Below are positions 51,806 through 60,304 of a DNA stretch of 64,000 bases, one piece after another; position 1 is the stretch's first letter, and every line of letters begins with the position of its first letter. Source of the stretch: Williamsia faeni (GTDB lineage Bacteria > Actinomycetota > Actinomycetes > Mycobacteriales > Mycobacteriaceae); assembly GCA_003202005.1 (NCBI GenBank), contig QJJF01000015.1, positions 23,146-87,145 on the forward strand. The letters are read 5' to 3'. The notes under the pieces are model-generated. The model was not told the origin of the DNA and ran no database searches. It saw only the letters and a list, made by a program, of their open reading frames with translations. The translations under genes and the position numbers were made by a program.

Positions 51806-52189
51806 GAAGGGCTCCTCGGTGTCTGAGCGGCACCGCTCAGACATTTGTTGCGGCCGGTCCGGTTCTGGTTTCAGCAGCAAGGTGCAGCTGAACGAGGACC
51901 GGGGCCGGTCCCCTCGTACTCACGTAAGCAAGTCAACGATCGAACCTCCCAGGACGAACCGCTTCCCCGCGGCCCGTCAAACGTCAAAGTACGCGCAACA
52001 CCGCGTGTCGTCGCGTTGGAACCGGCCCGTGTCCGTGAACAATCGGTTAACTGTCGAGCGTGCTCGACGGACGATGTCGGCGGCCCGGTGCAACCTTCGA
52101 ACCCACCCGAGAAAGCACAAACCCCGCTCCATCGCGGTCGATGACTGCGAGTGGGGCGGGGTCCGCCGAGAACCAGAACAGTGGTTTTT
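51806..52189 (-). other. 384-nt gene-free region upstream of phoH2
   Basis: The region between the desA2 stop and the phoH2 start holds no convincing protein gene on either strand. It includes an 8-bp perfect hairpin CTGAGCGG-CA-CCGCTCAG next to the phoH2 ribosome site, and a run of GC-rich inverted segments around 51855-51915 (CCGGTCC/GGACCGG). A long 5' leader with RNA structure is likely; the promoter was not placed. Confidence 0.4.
51823..51840 (-). promoter_or_regulatory. Perfect hairpin next to the phoH2 ribosome site
   Basis: CTGAGCGG and CCGCTCAG with a 2-nt loop, ending about five nt before GAGGAG. It could control access to the ribosome site, or be a protein-binding site. Confidence 0.5.
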
Positions 52190-53053
52190 CTACAGGCAGG
52201 CAGCGGCCAGGACGCGCTGACGTGCCGCCTCACCGGCCTCGTCGAGCCCGTCGAGCGATTGCAGCTTGAGGTCCGCCACCAGAGTCGTCGCGACGAACTT
52301 CGCGGCATCTGCGTTGAACGGGGCGATGGTGTCGAGATCACCGAAGTCGTCGATGTCCGCACCGATCGGTTCGAGCTCGGTCAGCGCGCGGTCCACCGAC
52401 TTGATCAGCTCGGCCACGTTGGCATCGACACCGGCGTTCAGGAAATTGGCAAACGTCTTGGCCTGAACGCGGTCGTCGTGCACGACCTTCTCGACGATGC
52501 CCTTCAGCACCTCACTGTCGGACGCCTCGAGGAGCTTCTCGCCAAACGACACGCACTGCAGCTCATGCACCGCGAGCAGGGCCAATACGTCGAGGATCTG
52601 ATAATCGGTCACCGACGCGGGCGTCTGCAGCTTGCCCTTGGTCATGTGGTGCAGGCGCAGGGTTTCGGCGGCTTCGGGGTCCATCAACCGCGACACCACG
52701 AGGTAATCGCGCAGCGCGATCGCGTGACGGTTGTCCTCCGCGGTCCACGTGCCGATCACCCGCTGCCACGCACCGAAGATGGACGCCTTCTGCGCCATCA
52801 GACGGTGGTACGACGGCATGTTGTCCTTGGTGAGCAGCAGTGCCAGGACCGCCTTCACGACGTCGTCGGGCAGTGCGGTCGGCGCGGTCGGATCGAAGTC
52901 CTCGCCGCCGAGGAATGCAAAGTTCTTGCCTTCGGCCCACGGCACCCAGTCGTGCGGGTTCCATGCCACGGCCGCGGCATTGTGCTCTTCCATGATTTCC
53001 GGGATCGCCTTTTCCAAGGCGTAGAGCAATTCGTCCTGGGTCAGATCATTCAC
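52190..53053 (-). CDS. desA2: Acyl-ACP desaturase-like protein DesA2
   Basis: A 287-residue di-iron acyl-ACP desaturase-family protein, helical throughout. It contains WNPHDWVPWAEGKNFAFLGG, the first metal motif TWTAEDNRHAIALRDYLVVSRLMDPE, and VEKVVHDDRVQAKTFANFLNAGV where the second metal-binding helix is expected. In that second helix the usual D/E-x-x-H box is not obvious (HDDRVQAKTF). M. tuberculosis DesA2 (Rv1094) also departs from plant desaturases and its activity has been questioned, so the function is uncertain. Same order phoH2-desA2-glyA as in M. tuberculosis. ATG with GGTCAGAT-like weak ribosome site. Confidence 0.88.
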   Translation of the reverse strand: MNDLTQDELLYALEKAIPEIMEEHNAAAVAWNPHDWVPWAEGKNFAFLGGEDFDPTAPTALPDDVVKAVLALLLTKDNMPSYHRLMAQKASIFGAWQRVIGTWTAEDNRHAIALRDYLVVSRLMDPEAAETLRLHHMTKGKLQTPASVTDYQILDVLALLAVHELQCVSFGEKLLEASDSEVLKGIVEKVVHDDRVQAKTFANFLNAGVDANVAELIKSVDRALTELEPIGADIDDFGDLDTIAPFNADAAKFVATTLVADLKLQSLDGLDEAGEAARQRVLAAACL

Positions 53054-53104
53054 CCAGACAGCCTAGATGTCGGCCCCCGATATGCGAAACCACCCGCCCG
53101 GAAA

Positions 53105-53175
53105 ACAAACCCACCTCGTGTGGCCAAAAACACACCTGGGAACGGGGTGTTTTTGATCGGTCGAGGTGGGTTTGT
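53105..53175. terminator. Long hairpin after glyA
   Basis: Two 29-nt arms (53105-53133 and 53147-53175) match except for a six-base internal mismatch, with ACAAACCCACCTCG at the outer end. It lies just past the glyA stop, so it should end glyA transcripts before desA2. Confidence 0.7.
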
Positions 53176-53195
53176 CAAGTCGTGCTCGGACGGAC

Positions 53196-54494
53196 TCAGC
53201 GCTGGGTGCTGAGCAGACCCCAGTCCTCGAGTCCCTCGTAGAGCGGGAAGTCGAGAGCGAGCTGCGAGACGCGGGCGCGCAGCGCGGAGATGTCCGCGCT
53301 CTGGCCGGCAGCCAGTGCGGTCCCGATGATGTCGGCGACCTCCCGGAACTGCTCTTCACCGAAGCCGCGGGTGGCGAGCGCGGGCGTACCGATCCGGAGA
53401 CCGGAGGTGACCATCGGCGGGCGTGGGTCGAACGGCACGGCATTGCGGTTGACGGTGATGCCGACCTGATGGAGCAGATCTTCGGCCTGCTGGCCGTCGA
53501 GCGCGCTGTTACGGAGATCGACGAGCACCAGGTGCACATCGGTGCCACCGGTCAGGACCGAGACACCGGCCTTGGAAACGTCGTCACCGGTGAGGCGCTC
53601 GGCCAGCAGGTGGGCGCCGACCAGCGTGCGCTCTTGGCGCTCTTTGAACTCTTCGGTGCCGGCGATCTTGAGGGCCACGGCCTTGGCGGCGATGACGTGC
53701 ATCAGCGGGCCGCCCTGCTGACCGGGGAAAACTGCGGAGTTGAGCTTCTTGGCCCACTCCTTCTTGGCCAGGATGATGCCCGAGCGAGGTCCACCGAGTG
53801 TCTTGTGGACGGTCGACGACACGACATCGGCGTACGGGACCGGTGACGGATGCAGGCCGGCGGCGACGAGCCCGGCGAAGTGGGCCATATCAACCCACAG
53901 GTGCGCACCGACCTCGTCGGCGATGGACCGGAAGGCCGCGAAGTCCAGGGTCCGCGGATAAGCGGACCAGCCGGCGACGATCACCTTCGGCTTGGTGTCG
54001 AGGGCGATCTTGCGCACCTCGTCCATGTCGATCCGGAAGTCTTCTTTGCTCACGCCGTAGAAGGCGTTCTCGTAGAGCTTGCCGGAGAAGTTCAGACGCA
54101 TGCCGTGCGTGAGGTGACCACCATGGGCCAGATCGAGGCCGAGCAATGTCTCGCCGGGCTCCATCAGCGCAGCCAGGACCGCAGCGTTCGCCTGCGCGCC
54201 GGAATGCGGCTGCACGTTGGCGAATTCAGCACCGAACAGCTCTTTTGCGCGATTCCGGGCGATGTCCTCGACGACGTCGACGTATTCGCAGCCACCGTAG
54301 TAGCGGCGTCCGGGATAACCCTCGGCGTACTTGTTGGTCAGCACGCTGCCCTGGGCCTGCAGCACCGCACGGGGAACGAAGTTCTCCGACGCGATCATTT
54401 CCAGGGTGTCTCGCTGACGGTTCAGTTCTCCGTTCATCGCGGCCGCCACATCCGGGTCCAGCTCAGCCAGGGATGCGGTGTTGACGTCGGTCAT
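53196..54494 (-). CDS. glyA: Serine hydroxymethyltransferase
   Basis: A 432-residue PLP enzyme interconverting serine and glycine and charging tetrahydrofolate with one-carbon units. Motifs: [60 protein letters not shown] and [18 protein letters not shown] with the PLP lysine in the VHKT turn, then [13 protein letters not shown]. It starts at an ATG with GAAGGAG nearby. The M. tuberculosis equivalent is glyA1 (Rv1093). Confidence 0.97.
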   Translation of the reverse strand: MTDVNTASLAELDPDVAAAMNGELNRQRDTLEMIASENFVPRAVLQAQGSVLTNKYAEGYPGRRYYGGCEYVDVVEDIARNRAKELFGAEFANVQPHSGAQANAAVLAALMEPGETLLGLDLAHGGHLTHGMRLNFSGKLYENAFYGVSKEDFRIDMDEVRKIALDTKPKVIVAGWSAYPRTLDFAAFRSIADEVGAHLWVDMAHFAGLVAAGLHPSPVPYADVVSSTVHKTLGGPRSGIILAKKEWAKKLNSAVFPGQQGGPLMHVIAAKAVALKIAGTEEFKERQERTLVGAHLLAERLTGDDVSKAGVSVLTGGTDVHLVLVDLRNSALDGQQAEDLLHQVGITVNRNAVPFDPRPPMVTSGLRIGTPALATRGFGEEQFREVADIIGTALAAGQSADISALRARVSQLALDFPLYEGLEDWGLLSTQR

Positions 54495-54572
54495 TGGTCT
54501 CCTTCAGACGCTGCTGCGCGGACGAATCGGCAGGTTCAGTGTAAGAGACCGGGCACGTAACCGATAAATGCC

Positions 54573-55805
54573 CTATATCCCGGCCCCGAGCTCCGCCCGC
54601 AGTCGTCCGGGTGTCAGGGGTTCGTCGAGCAACCGCCCGAAGCGGATGAGCCGATCTGCCGGCGACACGGCACCGAGCCCCGGCGCGGCCGGCATGTCCA
54701 GCCACCTCTGCAGCAGGCGGTAGCCCTCGACGTACGTACTGATGTACGCGCGCCACAGCGGTGACGACAGGAAACGCAGCATCTGCCGGGCGCGTTCGTC
54801 GGTGGCCAGGAGCCAGGTCTGCAGGTATGTCGCAACGGTGTCCTGGTCAGCGCCGCGATCGTGCAGCAACAGCGCCGCATCCTGGCGCACCCCGAGGAGT
54901 CCACCGACGGCCCTTCCGATGGCGACGGCACGCTCGCCGTCGAACCGCAGTCCGAGGTCGGCGTAGATCTCCTGCGCCCAACTGCCCCACTCCGGCCCGA
55001 TCGCAGCGCTCAGCGCATGATCGGCGAGCCCCTCGGCCATCAGGCATTGCGGGGTGTTCACCAGGAAGATCGACTGCTCGACCTGACCCGTCCCGACCAG
55101 CAACTGCTCTTTGCGGCAGTGCTCCGTGTGGTGGCCCGGGTACGCCTCGTGCGCGATGAGGTGCGGCAGCGACGACATGTGCTGGGTCAGGTCGCCGTTG
55201 ATGGCCACCTTGGACCGGTAATCGCCCAGGTAGTAGTTGAACCCCGACCACGGCTTGTCGCCGACGACCTCGAAGTCGACGATCTCCATTTCGGGCAACG
55301 CGTAGGTGCCCCGCACCCGTTCTCGCAGTGCGCCGCTGAACGCCGACACCGCCTCGGCGACCTTGTCCTGCGGGATCTCCTCGGCACGTTTGTGCACGGC
55401 ATAACGCTCGGCGAGGTCGCCGGTGCCGGGCAGCAACTCGTCCAGCTCCGCGTGGGCGCTGCGGTAGGTGTCGGGGTCGCCCATCGTGATGTCGACGTCG
55501 AAGTAGTTGTGAACTTCTTCGACGAATCCGATGTCGTCGCCGGCGAACTTCCGCGCCGAACATTCCAGCGCCCGCAGCGCTGAATCGACGAACTCGGTGC
55601 GGACGTCTCCCAGTCCGGCGCCGGGGAGTTCGTCGCGCAGCGAAGCCGCTTGATGGGCAAGGTCTCTCGGATCGGGCGCCGGGGCGTTCTCGACCTCTCG
55701 ACGGAGTGCCGGATCACCGGTGAACGCGTCGACGAAACCTTCTTCGAGCCGATCAAATGCCAATCCAAGCCGCAGATACCGCGCTGTGATCGCTTCGTTG
55801 TGCAT
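54573..55805 (-). CDS. DUF885 family protein, putative metallopeptidase
   Basis: A 410-residue helical protein. The motif HEAYPGHHTEH (LPHLIAHEAYPGHHTEHCRKEQLLVG) is the zinc-binding HExxxxH-type signature of DUF885 proteins, and the LVNTPQCLMAEGLADHAL block carries the downstream glutamate expected as a third ligand. Substrate unknown. The ATG starting MHNEAITARYLRLGLAFDRLEEGF is preferred because longer in-frame readings would run into the divergent coaA start. The ribosome site is weak. Confidence 0.8.
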   Translation of the reverse strand: MHNEAITARYLRLGLAFDRLEEGFVDAFTGDPALRREVENAPAPDPRDLAHQAASLRDELPGAGLGDVRTEFVDSALRALECSARKFAGDDIGFVEEVHNYFDVDITMGDPDTYRSAHAELDELLPGTGDLAERYAVHKRAEEIPQDKVAEAVSAFSGALRERVRGTYALPEMEIVDFEVVGDKPWSGFNYYLGDYRSKVAINGDLTQHMSSLPHLIAHEAYPGHHTEHCRKEQLLVGTGQVEQSIFLVNTPQCLMAEGLADHALSAAIGPEWGSWAQEIYADLGLRFDGERAVAIGRAVGGLLGVRQDAALLLHDRGADQDTVATYLQTWLLATDERARQMLRFLSSPLWRAYISTYVEGYRLLQRWLDMPAAPGLGAVSPADRLIRFGRLLDEPLTPGRLRAELGAGI

Positions 55806-55903
55806 GGGGTCAAACGCTACCGAAGGGACCCCGGAGTTGTTGCTCTGCGATCCATTCGCAAGGATGAACCCCATGCCACGGGGCCCACGGATCGAAAGTT
55901 GAC

Positions 55904-56836
55904 ATGGCACGGATAACCGAGCCGAGTCCGTATATCGAACTCGACCGACGTCAGTGGCGAGATCTTCGCCAATCGATGCCGATGGTGCTGACCGAGAGTG
56001 AACTGCGCGAATTGCGTGGTCTCGGCGAGCAGATCGACCTCACCGAAGTCGCAGACGTCTATCTGCCGCTGTCCCGTCTGATTCATCTGCAGGTGGCTGC
56101 TCGGCAGCGGTTGTTCGCGGCGACGGCCACCTTCCTCGGCGAACGGAAACCTGAGCGGCAGGTGCCGTTCATCATCGGTGTGGCCGGCAGTGTCGCGGTG
56201 GGCAAGTCGACCACGGCCCGCGTCCTGCAGGCTCTGCTGGCCCGGTGGGAGTCCCACCCGACCGTCGACCTGATCACCACCGACGGATTCCTCTACACCA
56301 CCGCCGAGCTGGAACGTCGCGGGATCATGCACCGCAAGGGTTTCCCCGAGTCGTACGACCGGCGCGCGCTGCTGCGGTTCGTGACCGAGGTGAAGTCGGG
56401 TGCTCGTGACGTGTCGGCACCGGTGTATTCACATGTCTCCTACGACATCGTCCGCGGCACCAAACACCATGTGAAACAACCCGACATCCTCATCGTCGAG
56501 GGACTGAACGTGCTCCAGACCGGGGCCCGGCTGATGGTGTCCGACCTCTTCGACTTCTCGATCTACGTCGACGCCCGCATCGAGGACATCGAGGACTGGT
56601 ACATCAACCGGTTCCTGGCGATGCGGACCACGGCCTTCGCCGACCCGAACTCTCACTTCCACCACTACTCGTCGCTGAACGACGACCAGGCCTTCCTGGC
56701 AGCCCGCGACATCTGGAACGGCATCAACCGGCCGAATCTGGTGGAGAACATCCTGCCGACCCGTCCACGGGCGACGCTGGTGCTACGCAAAGACGCCAAT
56801 CACGCGATCAACCGGGTGCGCCTGCGCAAGATCTGA
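55904..56836 (+). CDS. coaA: Pantothenate kinase type I
   Basis: A 310-residue kinase for the first step of coenzyme A synthesis. The P-loop [12 protein letters not shown] is at 92-103, followed by [41 protein letters not shown] and the acceptor region GLNVLQTG. The end [18 protein letters not shown] is typical of mycobacterial CoaA. ATG start [18 protein letters not shown] matches the family. Feedback inhibition by CoA is known for the family. Between divergent DUF885 and convergent Z-prenyl synthase genes. Confidence 0.97.
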   Translation: MARITEPSPYIELDRRQWRDLRQSMPMVLTESELRELRGLGEQIDLTEVADVYLPLSRLIHLQVAARQRLFAATATFLGERKPERQVPFIIGVAGSVAVGKSTTARVLQALLARWESHPTVDLITTDGFLYTTAELERRGIMHRKGFPESYDRRALLRFVTEVKSGARDVSAPVYSHVSYDIVRGTKHHVKQPDILIVEGLNVLQTGARLMVSDLFDFSIYVDARIEDIEDWYINRFLAMRTTAFADPNSHFHHYSSLNDDQAFLAARDIWNGINRPNLVENILPTRPRATLVLRKDANHAINRVRLRKI

Positions 56837-56851
56837 TCGAGCAGACGCAGT

Positions 56852-57634
56852 TCACTTACCGAAACGACGGCTTCGTGCGCCGTAGTCACGCAGTGCGCGC
56901 AGGAAGTCGACGCGGCGGAACGCCGGCCAGTAGGCATCGGTGAACCAGATTTCCGAGTAGGCGCTTTGCCAGAGCAGGAAACCTGAAAGGCGTTGTTCGC
57001 CAGAGGTTCTGATGACCAGGTCGGGGTCGGGCTGGCCTCGGGTGTAGAGATTCTGGTCGATGGCCTCGACGGTGACCGCGTCGACGAGATCGTCGGGTGA
57101 ATCGCCGGCAGCGATCCGGTCGGCGAGCAGGGTCCGCACCGAGTCCACGATCTCCTGGCGTCCTCCGTAACCCACCGCCACGTTCACGGTCGGACCCACG
57201 CGGCCTGCCGTCTGCTGCTCCGCGGCCTTCAGCCGGCTGGACACCTCGACCGGGAGTTGATCAAGGGCACCAACAACTTTCACCCGCCATGGCTGCCCGG
57301 GCGCAGAGATCTCCTCCACGATGTCGGGAACGATCTGCATCAGCGCGCCGAGTTCCTCGGTGTCGCGGCTCAGGTTCTCGGTGGAGAGCAGGTAGATGGT
57401 GACCGTCGAGATGTCGAGAGCGCTGCACCAGGTGAGGACTTCGGCGATCTTCTGCGCGCCCACCCGATGCCCATGATTGACGTTGTCGAACCCGGCCTCG
57501 CGGGCCCACCGACGATTTCCGTCACAGATGATCGCGATGTGCCGGGGCACCCGTTCCGGATCGAGGTACTGGGTGAGCCGACGTTCGTAGACCCGATACA
57601 TCGGTCCACGCATCGCGTCGGGAATCAACTTCAC
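56852..57634 (-). CDS. Z-isoprenyl diphosphate synthase (Rv1086-like)
   Basis: A 260-residue cis-prenyltransferase. Catalytic block RHIAIICDGNRRWAREAGFDNVNHGHRVGAQKI, then TVTIYLLSTENLSRDTEE and the highly conserved C-terminal QPDPDLVIRTSGEQRLSGFLLWQSAYSEIWFTDAYWPAFR. In M. tuberculosis Rv1086 makes the short Z-farnesyl diphosphate used by Rv2361c to build decaprenyl phosphate; the near-identical neighbourhood and length suggest the same role here. The GTG with AAGG eight nt before it, reading VKLIPDAMRGPMYRVYERRL, is preferred over long upstream in-frame readings. Confidence 0.92.
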   Translation of the reverse strand: MKLIPDAMRGPMYRVYERRLTQYLDPERVPRHIAIICDGNRRWAREAGFDNVNHGHRVGAQKIAEVLTWCSALDISTVTIYLLSTENLSRDTEELGALMQIVPDIVEEISAPGQPWRVKVVGALDQLPVEVSSRLKAAEQQTAGRVGPTVNVAVGYGGRQEIVDSVRTLLADRIAAGDSPDDLVDAVTVEAIDQNLYTRGQPDPDLVIRTSGEQRLSGFLLWQSAYSEIWFTDAYWPAFRRVDFLRALRDYGARSRRFGK

Positions 57635-57672
57635 TCGGTACACCTTACGCGGCCTCACGGACCGCCGATGCG

Positions 57673-57692
57673 AACCTACGCTACCGTAGGTT
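57673..57692. promoter_or_regulatory. Perfect palindrome over divergent -10 boxes before the hemolysin III gene
   Basis: AACCTACG-CTAC-CGTAGGTT is a perfect 8-bp inverted repeat that abuts the GTG of the hemolysin III gene. It includes TACCGT (57682-57687) as a plus-strand -10 box and TACGGT/TAGGTT as minus-strand -10 boxes for the prenyl synthase. A TetR-type repressor site is plausible. Confidence 0.55.
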
Positions 57693-58364
57693 GTGGTCTC
57701 TTCCGAACTCGCACGACTCGCTGAACTCAAGCCGCGCATGCGGGGGTGGATCCACCTGTACGCCGGCTTCGCCGCCATCGGCGCCGGCATCGTGCTCGTT
57801 GCCGTCGCGTGGGCGCTGGTCGGTCCGGTGGCGGCCCTGGCCTGCGGTATCTATGCGCTGACGGTCTGCGGGGTGTTCGGCGTCAGCGCCACGTATCACC
57901 GGGTGAACTGGACCACGGACACCGCGAAGATGTGGATGAAGCGGGCCGACCATTCGATGATCTTCATCTTCATCGCCGGTAGCTACACACCGTTCTGTGT
58001 GATCGGCCTGGAACCACCCGCGCAGGTGGCGGTGCTGGTCATCGTGTGGGTCGGAGCATTGGCCGGGGTGACCCTCAAAATGGTCTGGCCGTCGTCACCG
58101 CGATGGCTCGGGGTACCGCTCTACATCATCCTGGGCTGGACGATCATCGCGGTGGTTCCGACACTCATCGAATCGGTGGGTGTGGCCGTGGTTGTACTCC
58201 TGGCCGTGGGTGGACTGTTCTACACCGTCGGCGGCATCCTGTACGCAACCCAATGGCCCAACCCCTGGCCGAACACCTTCGGCCACCACGAGTTCTTTCA
58301 CGCCTGCACGGTGATAGCGGCACTGGTGCACTACGTCGCGGTGTGGCTGGTGCTGTTCAGCTGA
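57693..58364 (+). CDS. Hemolysin III / PAQR family membrane protein
   Basis: A 223-residue integral membrane protein with seven helices. Family signatures: SATYHR (first Ser/His), MKRADHSMIFIFIAGSYTPF (Asp-His) and the final GHHEFFHACTVIAALVHYVAV with the zinc-binding H-x-x-x-H pair. PAQR/hemolysin III proteins are hydrolases or zinc-associated receptors in other organisms; haemolysis has been reported only for a few. M. tuberculosis Rv1085c lies in the same place. The GTG is five nt after the TACCGT -10 box, so the mRNA is probably leaderless. Confidence 0.9.
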   Translation: MVSSELARLAELKPRMRGWIHLYAGFAAIGAGIVLVAVAWALVGPVAALACGIYALTVCGVFGVSATYHRVNWTTDTAKMWMKRADHSMIFIFIAGSYTPFCVIGLEPPAQVAVLVIVWVGALAGVTLKMVWPSSPRWLGVPLYIILGWTIIAVVPTLIESVGVAVVVLLAVGGLFYTVGGILYATQWPNPWPNTFGHHEFFHACTVIAALVHYVAVWLVLFS

Positions 58365-58389
58365 GGTGCTGCACCAGAATCAGTACAGG

Positions 58390-59493
58390 TCAGGCCGAAA
58401 CCGTCACCGAATCCTTTGCCGCCGACAGGGTCTGCACGACCGTCAGGGTCGCGTCCCAGTCCATGCACTTGTCGGTGACGGACTGGCCGTAGGTCAGAAC
58501 CTCGGCATCCGGCGACTGCGCACCGGCAACCAGGAAGCTCTCCAACATCACACCGCTGATGCCCTGTTGCCCGCCGGCGATCATCGCCGCGATATCGGTG
58601 GCGACCACGGCCTGCTGGATGTGGTCCTTACCCGAGTTGGCGTGCGAGCAGTCGACCATCACCAGTTCGGGCAGGCCCGCCTTGGCCAGCGCAGCGATCG
58701 TGCGGTTGATGGAGTCGACGTCGTGGTTCGGTCCCGTGGTGCCACCCCGCAGGATGACGTGGCAGTCCTCATTGCCCACGGTCTCCACGATCGAACCCCG
58801 GCCGAAGTCGTCGACGCCGAAGAAAACATGCTCGGCGGCAGCGGCTTTCACGCCATCGACCGCGACCTGGATGTTGCCGTCGGTACCGTTCTTGAATCCG
58901 ATGGGCATCGACAGACCCGATGCCAGCTGACGGTGCACCTGCGACTCGGTGGTGCGGGCACCGATGGCGCCCCAGGCAACAGCATCCGCGATGTACTGCG
59001 GGCTCGTCGGTTCGAGGAACTCACAACCGACCGGCAGACCGAGGTCGATGATGTCGAGCAGCAGCGCGCGGGCAGTGCGCAGACCACGCTCGACGTCGAA
59101 CGAACCATCCATGCCCGGGTCGTTGATCAGGCCTTTCCAGCCGACGGTGGTGCGAGGCTTTTCGAAGTACACGCGCATCACGATCTTGAGCCGGTCCGCA
59201 TGTTCGACGGCGAGCGGAGCCAGACGACGGGCGTAATCCAGGGCGGCGACGGTGTCGTGGACCGAGCAGGGCCCGACGATGACCAGGAGTCGGTCGTCGC
59301 GGCCGGCGAGGATGTCGGCGATCTCGTCGCGATCTTGCTGTACAACCGCGGCGCGGCGATCGGTCAACGGCAGTTCTGCCCGAACCGCGTCGGGTGAAGG
59401 GATCTCGCGGAAAGCCCGGATGCGGCGGTCGGATGTTTTGGGTCCGACCAGCGTCGCCTGCTCGGCCTGCGTGGTGGTGGATTCGCTACTCAT
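58390..59493 (-). CDS. aroG: 3-deoxy-7-phosphoheptulonate (DAHP) synthase, type I
   Basis: A 367-residue type I DAHP synthase making the first intermediate of aromatic amino-acid synthesis from PEP and erythrose-4-P. Motifs: LLVIVGPCSVHDTVAALDYA, MRVYFEKPRTTVGWKGLINDP, GLPVGCEFLEP, FKNGTDGN, VILRGGTTGPNHD, VMVDCSHANSGKDH and GVMLESFLVAGAQ. M. tuberculosis relies on a type II enzyme (Rv2178c), so this is a different branch. AAAGG nine nt before the ATG reading MSSESTTTQAEQATL fixes the start. It is preceded by a leader peptide with aromatic codons and an intrinsic terminator, so expression should fall when aromatic amino acids are plentiful. Confidence 0.96.
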   Translation of the reverse strand: MSSESTTTQAEQATLVGPKTSDRRIRAFREIPSPDAVRAELPLTDRRAAVVQQDRDEIADILAGRDDRLLVIVGPCSVHDTVAALDYARRLAPLAVEHADRLKIVMRVYFEKPRTTVGWKGLINDPGMDGSFDVERGLRTARALLLDIIDLGLPVGCEFLEPTSPQYIADAVAWGAIGARTTESQVHRQLASGLSMPIGFKNGTDGNIQVAVDGVKAAAAEHVFFGVDDFGRGSIVETVGNEDCHVILRGGTTGPNHDVDSINRTIAALAKAGLPELVMVDCSHANSGKDHIQQAVVATDIAAMIAGGQQGISGVMLESFLVAGAQSPDAEVLTYGQSVTDKCMDWDATLTVVQTLSAAKDSVTVSA

Positions 59494-59549
59494 GATGCGT
59501 GCCTTTCTGATTCGGCGAGCACCCGCACTCATGTAACCGGTGCCCTGAC

Positions 59550-59583
59550 AAAGAAAAAAGCAGCGACCACGATGGTCACTGCT
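59550..59583 (-). terminator. Attenuator terminator before the DAHP synthase gene
   Basis: An 11-bp stem (AGCAGTGACCA with its complement, one U-G pair, 3-nt loop) followed by TTTTTTCTTT on the minus strand, a textbook intrinsic terminator. It lies 57 nt before the DAHP synthase start and 25 nt after the leader peptide stop, in position to end the leader transcript early. Confidence 0.85.
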
Positions 59584-59607
59584 CGGGGCTCCGGGTGTTG
59601 GCGCGCG

Positions 59608-59682
59608 TCAGTACAGCGCGATATCGGCGGCTCCACCCGGAGCCTCGATAAAGCGCCAATAGGCACCAGCACAAATGTTCAC
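59608..59682 (-). CDS. Leader peptide of the DAHP synthase gene
   Basis: A 24-codon gene starting GTG and reading MNICAGAYWRFIEAP, with Tyr-Trp-Arg-Phe at codons 8-11 (59661-59650) and another Tyr as last codon: all three aromatic amino acids in four codons, in front of the gene for the committed aromatic pathway enzyme. The GTG is seven nt after a -10 box TAGGTT, so the message is probably leaderless. A hairpin GGCTCC-GGGT-GGAGCC lies within codons 13-18, and its first strand can alternatively pair with an exact complement CACCCGGAGCC at 59587-59597. Together with the terminator this has the form of a ribosome-mediated attenuator. Confidence 0.8.
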   Translation of the reverse strand: MNICAGAYWRFIEAPGGAADIALY

Positions 59683-59689
59683 GTCGGCC

Positions 59690-59719
59690 AACCTAGCACG
59701 GTGTTCGCCGGATGCCCAA
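59690..59719 (-). promoter_or_regulatory. Promoter of the DAHP synthase leader
   Basis: TTGGGC, 18 nt, TAGGTT on the minus strand; the -10 box ends seven nt before the leader GTG. The -35 box is close behind the AsnC gene stop, so this is an independent promoter. Confidence 0.5.
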
Positions 59720-59732
59720 AATGCGCACCCTC

Positions 59733-60179
59733 CTATGGATGACCGCGGTCGATCACGCGGGACAGCACGATGATGCTCTCGGAGTGGTCGACGGTCTCTG
59801 CCGCCCGGATACGTTCGAGCGCCACTTCCAGGTGCTGGACGTCGCGCGCCACCACCCGCAGGATCGCATCGGCCGGGCCGGTGACGGTGGCAGCACTGAC
59901 CACTTCAGAGATGTGTTCCCACGATCGGGCGAGGATGTCCGGGGCTATGGTGCCCCGGCAGAACACCTGAACGTAGGCCTCCGTGGTCCATTGCAACGCT
60001 GCCGGATCGGTGACCACGGTGAATCCGCGGATCACACCGGACGACACGAGCCGGTCGACGCGACGCTTGACAGCCGGAGCCGACAGTCGCACCTGCTCCC
60101 CGATCTGCGCGTATGTCTGCCGCGCATCACGAGTCAAGCAGCCCAGAATCGCCTCATCGATCTCGTCCAGCTCAGCCAC
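59733..60179 (-). CDS. AsnC/Lrp-family transcriptional regulator
   Basis: A 148-residue Lrp-type regulator. The N-terminal helix-turn-helix is LDEIDEAILGCLTRDARQTYAQIGEQVRLSAPAVKRRVDRLVSSGVIRG; the C-terminal ligand domain follows with AYVQVFCRG and VTGPADAILRVVARDVQHLEVALERI. It is divergent from ddaH-rocD, the same pairing as in M. tuberculosis (Rv2324 and rocD region), where arginine/ornithine catabolism is controlled locally. Likely effector: arginine or ornithine. The GTG start has GGGAGG just upstream. Confidence 0.9.
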   Translation of the reverse strand: MAELDEIDEAILGCLTRDARQTYAQIGEQVRLSAPAVKRRVDRLVSSGVIRGFTVVTDPAALQWTTEAYVQVFCRGTIAPDILARSWEHISEVVSAATVTGPADAILRVVARDVQHLEVALERIRAAETVDHSESIIVLSRVIDRGHP

Positions 60180-60238
60180 CGGGAGTCCTCCCTTTCACCT
60201 CACGCAACAGATCTATCTATTGTGCCAGATTTAGCAAC

Positions 60239-60298
60239 AGACAGCCTGTCTAGACGCAAGGCACGGAGATTGCTTGCATTTCATGGGGTTCTTACGAT
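60239..60298 (+). promoter_or_regulatory. ddaH-rocD promoter with palindromic operator
   Basis: TTGCTT (60270-60275), 17 nt, TACGAT (60293-60298), then six nt to the ddaH GTG, suggesting a leaderless mRNA. Eighteen nt before the -35 box lies AGACAG-C-CTGTCT (60239-60251), a perfect palindrome in the position of an AsnC/Lrp binding site. Confidence 0.6.
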
Positions 60299-60304
60299 CG
60301 ATGA

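Noticed and set aside
51806..52189. Riboswitch or PhoAT-like antitoxin gene upstream of phoH2
   Set aside because: I looked for a known riboswitch pattern and for a small coupled gene and could identify neither; only hairpins are visible.
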